The notes below the pieces were generated by a model that was not told the origin of the DNA, did not search any database, and saw only the letters and a list, made by a program, of their open reading frames with translations. Below, in pieces: positions 7,463-14,471 of a DNA stretch of 64,000 nt (positions are counted from its first letter, which is position 1; every line of letters starts with the position of its first letter). Origin of the DNA: Hyphomicrobiales bacterium (GTDB taxonomy: Bacteria > Pseudomonadota > Alphaproteobacteria > Rhizobiales > Rhizobiaceae); contig UCCS01000005.1 of assembly GCA_900470965.1 (NCBI GenBank), positions 31,954-95,953 of the forward strand. The letters are read 5' to 3'. The position numbers were made by a program, and so were the translations under genes.

Positions 7463-8024
7463 GATTGTTCAATGTCGATCCTCGACGCATGATGTAGCCC
7501 ATCCGGTCTTGGAAGATCTCAAACATCCGGGCGGCACTATAGCCGCCTGCTACATCCTGCAGCTCAACATACTTGGCCACGCTGTACTGCTTCTTTTGAA
7601 GACGCTTGGCGTCATCCAGCGTGTAGACATCCTTCTTTTCAAGCACCTCGTACATGGCGTCGATCTTCGTCAGCTTGGGTGCAACGTCCGATATATCGAA
7701 GTCGGGCTTGATGTACTGCCATATGTCATCGATCCACGGAGCCATGTCATCCGGTGATAAATAATGGCAGTGCTTAAGCACCCCGTTAGTGTAGAAGGCG
7801 ACGATCCAGTGCTTGCCGCGCCACTTCTCAATGTGGTCACGCCCGAGATCGCGCACCGTGCTCATGGCGCTCTTCCCAGTGGTGACGGATTTGAGTTCGA
7901 ACTCCACGGTCTGACCGTCAACTTCAAGAACCGCGTCCACCCCGTGTCGCACACGATCCGCTGGCCTTTCAAGGTTAAATAGATCAACCAGTTGGTTCTC
8001 GCGCACGTCGTCCTGAGCTGGCAT
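7368..8024 (-). CDS. Restriction endonuclease-like protein with lost C-terminus
   Basis: 218 codons, start ATG at 8024 with AGGGCG upstream. A PD-(D/E)XK nuclease core is visible: Asp30 in HGVDAVLEVDG and Glu43-x-Lys45 in EFELKSVTTGKS, followed by WIVAFYTNG. Gene context, convergent to a C5 methyltransferase with vsr, supports a type II restriction enzyme; I cannot name the specificity. The last roughly 30 residues (7368-7460) are encoded by the antisense strand of the truncated methyltransferase, so the native end is gone and the frame reads through the deletion scar. With no working partner methylase in view, the nuclease is probably inactive. Confidence 0.65.
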   Translation of the reverse strand: MPAQDDVRENQLVDLFNLERPADRVRHGVDAVLEVDGQTVEFELKSVTTGKSAMSTVRDLGRDHIEKWRGKHWIVAFYTNGVLKHCHYLSPDDMAPWIDDIWQYIKPDFDISDVAPKLTKIDAMYEVLEKKDVYTLDDAKRLQKKQYSVAKYVELQDVAGGYSAARMFEIFQDRMGYIMRRGSTLNNPTLLPLPVRCRKMQCGYSPLDQNQYRGRRNR

Positions 8025-8040
8025 GATTCGCCCTGTTCGT

Positions 8041-8078
8041 ATTGTCCTTAAAGTTGTTTCACAACCAACTTGGACAAT
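8041..8078. promoter_or_regulatory. Long interrupted inverted repeat upstream of the nuclease gene
   Basis: ATTGTCC (8041-8047) and AAGTTG (8051-8056) are mirrored by CAACTT (8066-8071) and GGACAAT (8072-8078). The arms pair over 13 bases with a three-base interruption on one side. The element lies 17-54 bp upstream of the restriction-like gene start. It could be an operator for a controller protein or an accessory site for excision; neither is proved. Confidence 0.45.
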
Positions 8079-8096
8079 GTCAACATGCGCTTGAAC

Positions 8097-8119
8097 TTGC
8101 TACGGCGTACTGCTACAAC
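8097..8119. promoter_or_regulatory. Putative integrase arm-type sites, right pair
   Basis: TTGCTACGGC (8097-8106) and CTGCTACAAC (8110-8119) are close copies of the CTGCTACAGC pair at the left end and have the same 13-bp spacing. They lie 57 bp inside the right attachment core, whereas the left pair lies 52 bp inside the left core. Confidence 0.5.
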
Positions 8120-8175
8120 GCCCTCAGCATACTGGTAGCTAAGTCGTTGAAAAGCCTATATCTGCTTAGGGGCGC

Positions 8176-8198
8176 CGACCCCGGCATGGGGCACCAAA
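8176..8198. repeat. Right attachment site (attR core)
   Basis: A perfect 23-bp copy of the tRNA-Leu 3' end (3425-3447), without the rest of a tRNA. It marks the right limit of the island. Chromosomal sequence resumes after it, with 117 bp that hold no gene before the next stop codon at 8316. Confidence 0.85.
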
Positions 8199-8315
8199 TA
8201 TCTCTAAATAAATGGATTTTAAACTTCGCCCACGCCCCAGAGGGCGAGGGCATGAGCCTTGGCAGACGATGCCGAAGTTCCGGCGGAGTGGGATGCCGGC
8301 CCCTCAGCCTGCTGT

Positions 8316-8612
8316 TCAATCACACCGGCTGACCGTTTTTGTGACAGTGCCTTCATCTGTCTGACGGGTCACGCTGCGCGTGACGCAACGGTCACGGTCC
8401 CGATCGCGCCAGCGATCCCGTTCGCGCACCGCGCCGAACGTAATGCCGCGGTCACTGATGGTAACGCCGGGCCGAGCCCGGTCACGGTCATAGTGGTCAT
8501 AACCGTCATAGGCACGCTCGCGCATGACCGTCACGCTGTCTGCCATTGCAGGCGCTGCGGCTGAGCCCAGGGCAAGGACAGCGATTGCACAGTTGATGAT
8601 GATCTTTCGCAT
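8316..8612 (-). CDS. Small secreted basic/acidic repeat-rich protein (Cys-x20-Cys)
   Basis: 98 residues from ATG 8612, which has AAGGAG nine bases upstream; the frame extends further but without signal. A signal peptide (MRKIIINCAIAVLALGSAAAPAMA) ends at Ala24. The mature part is rich in Asp and Arg (DRDRDR) and ends in a CVTRSVTR segment with two cysteines 21 positions apart. The same cysteine spacing and CVTR motif occur in the secreted protein at 60362-60613. A periplasmic location is expected, function unknown. Confidence 0.7.
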   Translation of the reverse strand: MRKIIINCAIAVLALGSAAAPAMADSVTVMRERAYDGYDHYDRDRARPGVTISDRGITFGAVRERDRWRDRDRDRCVTRSVTRQTDEGTVTKTVSRCD

Positions 8613-8769
8613 ATCTCTTCTCCTTGTCGTGATGTATAGGCAACGACACGGGAGCTTAGTAGTTCCGCTCAAAAAGCCGGCCATTTAAGCCTAATCCATC
8701 CAAATCAACTCTTTAACTTTGCCGGCGCTTCATCCTAAAGTGCCGGCCGCAGGCATTTTGAGAGGGCTG

Positions 8770-10515
8770 ATGCATCAGGAAGCGGGACTCATTGCGACGG
8801 TAGCCATAAGCTTCGTCTTTGCGGCGGTTCTTGGCTATTGCGCCGACAGGCTGCGACTGCCGCCACTGGTCGGCTATCTCTTCGCCGGCATTCTCATGGG
8901 ACCGTTCACACCGGGCTTTGTGGCTGACACGGAGCTTGCGAGCCAGCTCGCCGAAATGGGCGTGATCCTGCTGATGTTTGGCGTCGGTCTGCATTTCTCC
9001 GCATCCGACCTGTTGGCCGTTCGCGGCATCGCCGTGCCGGGCGCGATTGGCCAGATCCTGTTTGCCACCCTGCTCGGCGTCGGCCTCGGCGAACTCTGGG
9101 GCTGGAGCCTCGGCGCCGGCATCGTCTTCGGCCTCAGCCTTTCGGTTGCCAGTACGGTCGTGCTCCTGAAAGCGCTGGAAGAGCGCAACCTCGTCAATAC
9201 CGCCGGCGGGCGCGTGGCCGTCGGCTGGTTGATCGTCGAGGATCTCGCGATGGTACTCGCGCTCGTGCTATTGCCGGCCCTCGCCGAACTTCTGGGCGGG
9301 CATGCGAGCGACACTGCCTCGCATGGCCTCGACCTGCCGCTTTCGGTCACCATCGCACTCACCTTGCTCAAAGTCGCAGCCTTTGCCGCCATGGCGATCT
9401 TCCTTGGGCCGCGCATCGTGCCCTGGCTTTTGACGCTGATTGCCCGCACCGGCTCGCGTGAACTCTTCACGCTCACCGTGCTCGCCATCGCGCTCGGCAT
9501 TGCCTTCGGTTCCGCGGCAATCTTTGGCGTTTCCTTCGCGCTCGGCGCCTTCTTCGCCGGCGTAGTCATGAGCGAATCCCATCTCAGCCATCGCGCCGCC
9601 GCCGATTCCCTGCCGCTGCAGAATGCCTTCTCGGTGCTGTTTTTCGTTTCCGTCGGCATGCTCTTCGATCCGTCGATCATTGTGCAGCATCCTCTGGCTG
9701 TGATCAGTGCTTTGGCACTGATCATCGTCGGCAAGGCAATCATCTCTTTCGGTATTGTCGTCCTGTTGCGCTATCCGATCGGCATGGGCCTGACGGCCGC
9801 CGGCGGCCTTGCCCAGATCGGCGAATTCTCCTTCATCCTTGCCGGCCTCGGCGTTTCGCTCGGGCTCCTGCCACATGAAGGACAGGATCTGATCCTTGCC
9901 GCCGCAATCCTTTCCATCACGCTGAACCCGCTCGTCATCTTCGTGGCCGAGAAGCTGAACCGCAAGATCAGGGTGAAATGGCCGCGCCTACATGAAAGCT
10001 ACGGCCGGAAAAACCAGGACGCCCTGGCACGGGAATTGGAAAAGATCAGGGCGCTCGGCGAGGAGCGCGCACGCCAGCATCATCTGCGTATCCAGCAGCT
10101 GGTCGAGACCTTCCCGCTTTTCTCCGAAGTTGGCGAGGATGCGCTTGAGGAACTGCTCTTGCTGTTCAACCCCAAACTCGCCTCGCCGGGTGAACGCGTC
10201 ATCCGCCGTGGCGACCGCGGCGACAGCATGTATTTCATCTCCTCCGGCGCGGTGGAGGTGCGGTTGGCAAGCGGCGCGGTGCGGCTTGAGCCCGGCGCCT
10301 TCTTCGGCGAAATGGCGCTGCTGAGCGGCGGACGCCGCACGGCCGATGTCATCGCGGTCGATTTCTGCCAGTTCGAAGTGCTGGAGCGGCGTGACTTCAA
10401 CATGTTCATGTCTCGCCACCCCAACCTTCGCGCCATCGTCAGCGAAATGGCGCGGAAGCGCACCGAAATGAACGTCATGCGCCAGCAGTGGGAAAAATCC
10501 ATGGACCTGTCGTAA
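8770..10515 (+). CDS. CPA2-type cation/proton antiporter with C-terminal cyclic-nucleotide-binding domain
   Basis: 581 residues from ATG 8770, preceded by GAGAGGG. Residues 1-385 form the Na+/H+ exchanger domain with about twelve membrane helices, including GVILLMFGVGLHFS and ALGAFFAGVVMSES. Instead of the TrkA-N (RCK) domain of KefB/KefC relatives, residues from about 450 form a cNMP-binding fold, with the phosphate-binding-cassette-like FFGEMALLSGGRRTADV. It exchanges K+ or Na+ for H+ at the inner membrane, and the C-terminal domain may gate it. The linker is charged and helical. The gene stands alone. Ligand and ion are inferred. Confidence 0.88.
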   Translation: MHQEAGLIATVAISFVFAAVLGYCADRLRLPPLVGYLFAGILMGPFTPGFVADTELASQLAEMGVILLMFGVGLHFSASDLLAVRGIAVPGAIGQILFATLLGVGLGELWGWSLGAGIVFGLSLSVASTVVLLKALEERNLVNTAGGRVAVGWLIVEDLAMVLALVLLPALAELLGGHASDTASHGLDLPLSVTIALTLLKVAAFAAMAIFLGPRIVPWLLTLIARTGSRELFTLTVLAIALGIAFGSAAIFGVSFALGAFFAGVVMSESHLSHRAAADSLPLQNAFSVLFFVSVGMLFDPSIIVQHPLAVISALALIIVGKAIISFGIVVLLRYPIGMGLTAAGGLAQIGEFSFILAGLGVSLGLLPHEGQDLILAAAILSITLNPLVIFVAEKLNRKIRVKWPRLHESYGRKNQDALARELEKIRALGEERARQHHLRIQQLVETFPLFSEVGEDALEELLLLFNPKLASPGERVIRRGDRGDSMYFISSGAVEVRLASGAVRLEPGAFFGEMALLSGGRRTADVIAVDFCQFEVLERRDFNMFMSRHPNLRAIVSEMARKRTEMNVMRQQWEKSMDLS

Positions 10516-10536
10516 GCGGTCGGAGCGCAAACTCGA

Positions 10537-10977
10537 TCACGCCGTCGCCGTTTCATCCAGCTTCGGCCAGTAAAGATCGGAACAAAAATCGGCCGGGATG
10601 GGATCGAGGCGGCAGATAGCATCTGCAGCGAAATCGATCTGCATAGCGAAATATTGGAACGCCGGTGGCATCGGCACGCCGGCTGCTTCCATAATGCGGG
10701 AACGGTGATAGCCGCTGGCGTTCAAACGACGAGCCGCCTCGCGCCTGATATCCTCGCGCTCCGGCCCCCGACCGCTCGCTTGCCTATCCCGCTCCCCTGC
10801 GGAACTCAGCCCGCCCTCTATGACCCTGAATTTCATGACATGCCCGGATTCGTCGAACGACAACCCAGCCTGACGTAGTTTGGCGCTTTTGCCATCCCGC
10901 AAGATCTTGGGAGGGAATGCCTGCATCAGATCACGAAAATTTTCAGCGCGAACGCCGCGAAGGCACAGCCCGAGCAT
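10537..10977 (-). CDS. Hypothetical protein
   Basis: 146 codons, convergent with the antiporter gene. Internal start ATG 10836 would give 99 residues beginning MKFRVIEGG. Neither start has a clear ribosome binding site. The C-terminal half, with RLNASGYHRSRIMEAAG, then FAADAICRLDPIPADFC and YWP, reads like a conserved small soluble protein. I recognise no domain. Codon use is like the neighbours. Confidence 0.55.
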   Translation of the reverse strand: MLGLCLRGVRAENFRDLMQAFPPKILRDGKSAKLRQAGLSFDESGHVMKFRVIEGGLSSAGERDRQASGRGPEREDIRREAARRLNASGYHRSRIMEAAGVPMPPAFQYFAMQIDFAADAICRLDPIPADFCSDLYWPKLDETATA

Positions 10978-11035
10978 TTACAGCGTCATGATCGCCCCCT
11001 AATGCTTTGTGCGTCGCAACAGAGAAAGGGAACGG

Positions 11036-11626
11036 ATGCTCCGCAGACTTTACGACTGGACCATGTCTCTGGCCTCGAAGAAATCAGCCGAAGTCTGGCT
11101 CGCCGTCATCGCCTTCGTCGAAAGCTCCGTCTTTCTGGTTCCCGCTGATGTGCTCTTCCTGCCGATGGCGCTTGCCAAGCCCGAACGCTCCTATCGCTAT
11201 GCACTCGTCGCCACTGTCGCATCGGTGCTGGGCGGCATCGCCGGCTGGGCGCTTGGCTATTTTGCCTACGAAACCGTGGCACGCCCGGTTCTGGAATTCT
11301 ATGGAAAGCTCGATCAATTCGAGCAGATGAAATCCTACGTCACTTACGAGACGATCCTGCTGCTGCTCGTCACCTCGGGTCTCGCGCATCTGCCGCCGAT
11401 CAAGATCGTCACGATTCTATCAGGCGTCATCCATGTCAGCCTGCCGCTCTTCATCGTTTCGGCGATCATCGCCCGCGGCGCCCGCTTCCTGTTCCTTGCC
11501 TGGCTGCTGCGTCGTTACGGCGAGCCGATCCGCCACTTCATCGAGAAGCGCCTTGGCCAGATCGTCGGCATCGGCGCGGCGGTCGTGATCGTGCTATATA
11601 TCGCCTACCGATACTTTGCCCACTGA
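11036..11626 (+). CDS. YqaA/DedA family membrane protein
   Basis: 196 residues from ATG 11036, with AAAGGGAA upstream; a GTG nine codons earlier is less likely. Four or five hydrophobic segments are visible, with the SNARE-associated family features FVESSVFLVPADVLFLPMA and the second-half motif SGLAHLPPIKIVTILSG. DedA-like proteins are inner-membrane proteins linked to lipid translocation and envelope homeostasis. The stop is 22 bp before the dsbB start on the same strand, so the two are probably co-transcribed. Confidence 0.8.
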   Translation: MLRRLYDWTMSLASKKSAEVWLAVIAFVESSVFLVPADVLFLPMALAKPERSYRYALVATVASVLGGIAGWALGYFAYETVARPVLEFYGKLDQFEQMKSYVTYETILLLLVTSGLAHLPPIKIVTILSGVIHVSLPLFIVSAIIARGARFLFLAWLLRRYGEPIRHFIEKRLGQIVGIGAAVVIVLYIAYRYFAH

Positions 11627-11648
11627 GCTAACTTCGCGGAGTTCCGCC

Positions 11649-12164
11649 ATGAATGCCACCACCTCGCCGTTTGCCCGCCCTGGCTTCACCCTCTCGCTGC
11701 TGCTTGCCGTTGCCATGGCAGTGGTCGTCGGAACGGCCCTCGGCTTCCAGTATATTGGCGGCTATATTCCCTGTGCGCTCTGCCTGCTGCAGCGCCAGCC
11801 CTATTACTATGGGATTCCGATCGCGATCGTCGGCGCGGTGGCCGCCCTCATCGGCCTGCCGAACTGGATGACGCGCGCCATCATTCTTGCCGTCGGCATC
11901 CTGATGCTCGTCGGCGCCGGCATAGGCGTCTATCACGCAGGCGTGGAATGGCACTTCTGGGCAGGCCCGGCCACCTGCTCGACCACCGCAAGCAGCATGA
12001 CCACCAATGCCGGCGATCTGCTGGGCGAGCTGAACACGATCAAGGGGCCGTCCTGCACGGATGCGGCACTGCGCGTTCTCGGCCTGTCCTTTGCGGGCTG
12101 GAATGTGATCGCAAGCCTGATCCTCGCAGCCTTCGCCTTCTGGAGCGTGAAGAAGACTGCTTAA
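11649..12164 (+). CDS. dsbB: Disulfide bond formation protein B
   Basis: 171 residues from ATG 11649, with GGAG eight bases upstream. Four membrane helices carry two periplasmic cysteine pairs: Cys42/Cys45 in the first loop (PCALC) and Cys110/Cys136 in the second. Arg49 next to the first pair (LLQRQPYYYG) is a conserved DsbB feature. The protein reoxidises periplasmic DsbA and passes electrons to quinone. It follows the DedA-like gene closely. Confidence 0.9.
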   Translation: MNATTSPFARPGFTLSLLLAVAMAVVVGTALGFQYIGGYIPCALCLLQRQPYYYGIPIAIVGAVAALIGLPNWMTRAIILAVGILMLVGAGIGVYHAGVEWHFWAGPATCSTTASSMTTNAGDLLGELNTIKGPSCTDAALRVLGLSFAGWNVIASLILAAFAFWSVKKTA

Positions 12165-12234
12165 GCGCTTATGGCATGTCCCGCAGAAATGCGCAGCTGA
12201 CGACTCCGTAAACTAAGGACTTCGAACCAACGCA

Positions 12235-12792
12235 TCACGGCTGCAGCTCGGTATCCCAGTAGAGGTAGTCGAGCCAGCTGTCATGCAGGTAGTTCGGCGG
12301 GAAGAGCCGGCCGTTATTGTGCAGATCCTGCACGGTCGGCTGGTACGGCTTCTGCGCCGGGAACATGCTTGCCTGCTTCGGAAGCTTGCTGCCCTTGCGC
12401 AGATTGCAGGGCGAACAGGCGGCCACGACATTCTCCCAGGTCGTCTCGCCGCCATGAGCGCGCGGGATGACGTGGTCGAAGGTCAGATCGTCATGAGCGC
12501 CGCAATACTGGCACTCGAACCTGTCGCGCAGGAAGACGTTGAAGCGGGTGAAGGCGGGATTACGGGACGGCTGAACGTAAGTTTTGAGGCACACGACACT
12601 CGGCAGCCGCATCGAGAAGCTCGGTGAGGAAACCTCATGCTCATATTCCGCGATAATGTTCACACGGTCGAGAAATACCGCCTTGATCGCGTCCTGCCAG
12701 GACCAGAGCGACAAGGGGTAATAACTCAGTGGCCGGTAGTCAGCGTTCAGGACGAGCGCTGGCAGGGCCTGTGGTGAGACTGCAATCGTCAA
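12235..12792 (-). CDS. HNH endonuclease family protein
   Basis: 185 residues. The start is a TTG at 12790-12792, supported by AGGAGG five bases upstream. The HNH domain lies at about residues 90-135: Cys94/Cys97 (CQYCG), DHVIPRAHGG with Asp106 and His107, Asn121, and Cys126/Cys129 (CSPCN) complete a zinc-bound beta-beta-alpha metal nuclease fold. The N-terminal 80 residues, with LVLNADYRPLSYYPLSLW, are conserved in this common alphaproteobacterial chromosomal type. Its biological role is not established. No mobile neighbours are present. Confidence 0.85.
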   Translation of the reverse strand: MTIAVSPQALPALVLNADYRPLSYYPLSLWSWQDAIKAVFLDRVNIIAEYEHEVSSPSFSMRLPSVVCLKTYVQPSRNPAFTRFNVFLRDRFECQYCGAHDDLTFDHVIPRAHGGETTWENVVAACSPCNLRKGSKLPKQASMFPAQKPYQPTVQDLHNNGRLFPPNYLHDSWLDYLYWDTELQP

Positions 12793-12904
12793 GGAGCCCT
12801 CCTGGATCGATTCGGCATCTGCACCTGTATATTAGGCCGGTTGTTACAGGATTGTGAAGTCCAATAAATTCAGGGGATAAAGGCAAATTGAGGGAGAGTG
12901 TCCG

Positions 12905-13591
12905 TTAGCCGATCGGCAGCACGTCGCGCCGCGTTTTTGCGGCGTAATAAGCCCAGAAGAGCCGGGCTGCGACCGAACGCCAGGGTGACCAGATTTCCGC
13001 AAGCCCTGTAAGTACTTTGGCTTGCGGGCGTTCAGCGAGACCGAATGCCGCAGCGACCGCCGCCTGAACCGCCACGTCACCCGCCGGAAATACGTCGACA
13101 TGGCCGCCGCAGAACATCAGATAGACCTCTGCCGTCCATGGCCCGATTCCTTTCTGAGCCGTCAGTTCTGCGAGCGCTTCGCCAGGCGGTTTCTGGACCA
13201 GGGTCTGCAGATTGATTCGTCCGGATGCGACCGCTTGCGCAATCCGCGTCAGCGTATCGGCCTTGGCGCGCGATAGCCCAAACTCGCGCCAGGCATCGGG
13301 ATGAAGCAATATGTAGGATTCCGCACTTAGCAGTCCGCTCGCCGGCTGCATCCGCCGCCAGATCGCCTCGGCGCTGGCGCGCGACACCATCTGCGAAACG
13401 ATGATATGAGCAAGGCCGGCAAAGCCCGGCTCGCGCAGCCTCAGCGGGACAGGGCCGGCCTCCCTGGCAATCACCACGAGCCGTGGATCGAGAACAAGGA
13501 GAGCGGCAAGCCCCTCTTCAATATCCTTTTCATTGCTGATGACCCGCACCTTGCCTCGCGATCGCTTCAAATCCATGCCAGAAGAAAGCAT
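12905..13591 (-). CDS. DNA-3-methyladenine glycosylase II (AlkA type)
   Basis: 228 residues. The preferred ATG is at 13591, with GGAG eight bases upstream; a GTG two codons earlier and an ATG at 13576 are alternatives. The HhH-GPD fold is shown by the hairpin KGIGPWTAEVYLMF and the catalytic aspartate at residue 172 in PAGDVAVQ. The enzyme excises alkylated purines in base excision repair. Its start codon overlaps that of gluQ on the other strand. Confidence 0.87.
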   Translation of the reverse strand: MLSSGMDLKRSRGKVRVISNEKDIEEGLAALLVLDPRLVVIAREAGPVPLRLREPGFAGLAHIIVSQMVSRASAEAIWRRMQPASGLLSAESYILLHPDAWREFGLSRAKADTLTRIAQAVASGRINLQTLVQKPPGEALAELTAQKGIGPWTAEVYLMFCGGHVDVFPAGDVAVQAAVAAAFGLAERPQAKVLTGLAEIWSPWRSVAARLFWAYYAAKTRRDVLPIG

Positions 13592-14471
13592 GATCACGAC
13601 TCCGCGTCAAAAACCCGTCTTCCGTTTCGCCCCGAGCCCCAATGGGCCTCTGCATCTCGGTCACGCGCTGTCGGCTTTCCTGAACGACAACATGGCCAGA
13701 GCCGCAGACGGACGGCTGCTGCTGCGTATCGAAGACATCGATCTGACGCGCTGCACACCCGAATTCGAGGCCGGCATCTACGCCGATCTCGAGTGGCTGG
13801 GCATTGAATGGGAACAGCCGGTCCGTCGCCAGCAGAAACATTTTTCCGAATACCAGGCAGCCCTTCATTCTCTGATTGAACGCGGACTGGTCTATCCCTC
13901 CTTCCTGACGCGCGGCGAGGTCAAAACACGCGTCGCTGCCTATGAGAGAATGGGTGAGTCCTGGCCGCGCGACCCGGATGGCACGCCGCACTATCCAGCC
14001 GACGACCGTGACCGCAGCGACGAAGAACGCAATACGATGCTGGTCTCCGGTCTCAAACATGCATGGCGGCTCAACATGAACAGGGCACTGGATCTGATCG
14101 GCGAACCGCTGTTTTGGACGGAGACCGGCGATGAACGAAAGGGCGAAATCCTGGCCGAGCCCGCCGCTTGGGGCGACGTAGTTCTCTCACGCTCGGATGC
14201 CCCCTCCAGCTACCATCTCTCCGTCGTCATCGATGATGCGCTGCAGGGCGTGACCCATGTTGTGCGCGGCCTTGACCTCTTCCACGCCACCTCGGTGCAC
14301 AGGCTGCTGCAGAACCTGCTCAACCTGCCGCAGCCCGTCTACCACCATCATCGCCTCGTCGTGGATACAGATGGCCGAAAGCTATCCAAGAGCGAGGGCG
14401 ATACCGGCCTTGCGGAACTGCGTGCCACAGGGCTGTCAGCTGCCGATATTCGCCGTCTTGTCGGACTTTGA
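13590..14471 (+). CDS. gluQ: Glutamyl-Q tRNA(Asp) synthetase
   Basis: 293 residues from ATG 13590; the frame is open upstream but only inside the divergent glycosylase. GluQ attaches glutamate to queuosine in the anticodon of tRNA-Asp. It is a truncated GluRS catalytic domain. FRFAPSPNGPLHLGHALSA carries the class I HIGH motif, and GRKLSKSEGD is the KMSKS loop. The cysteines that bind zinc in E. coli YadB are not there: the region reads VYPSFLTRGEV and later PHYPADDRDR. The last 36 bp overlap the end of the convergent YihY gene. Confidence 0.9.
   Translation: MITTPRQKPVFRFAPSPNGPLHLGHALSAFLNDNMARAADGRLLLRIEDIDLTRCTPEFEAGIYADLEWLGIEWEQPVRRQQKHFSEYQAALHSLIERGLVYPSFLTRGEVKTRVAAYERMGESWPRDPDGTPHYPADDRDRSDEERNTMLVSGLKHAWRLNMNRALDLIGEPLFWTETGDERKGEILAEPAAWGDVVLSRSDAPSSYHLSVVIDDALQGVTHVVRGLDLFHATSVHRLLQNLLNLPQPVYHHHRLVVDTDGRKLSKSEGDTGLAELRATGLSAADIRRLVGL

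Larger units (their letters stand above)
3425..8198 (+). mobile_element. Genomic island integrated in tRNA-Leu, about 4.8 kb, eroded
   Basis: The island is bounded by a 23-bp perfect direct repeat formed by the tRNA 3' end (3425-3447) and a copy at 8176-8198. An integrase gene stands just inside the left end, pointing inward, the standard arrangement for tRNA-targeting integrative elements. Cargo is a Vsr endonuclease, a truncated C5 methyltransferase, a restriction-endonuclease-like gene, a truncated ADP-ribosylglycohydrolase-like gene and an unknown protein. Base composition is visibly lower in GC than the flanks. No conjugation, replication or phage structural genes are present, so the element is a remnant that could move only with outside help, if at all. 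Confidence 0.85.

Noticed and set aside
7392..7982. Plus-strand frames across the nuclease gene
   Set aside because: They are the antisense of the restriction-like gene and have no start signal.
12235..12792. HNH gene as a mobile intron or phage nuclease
   Set aside because: It is a type common on alphaproteobacterial chromosomes, with normal composition and no mobile neighbours.
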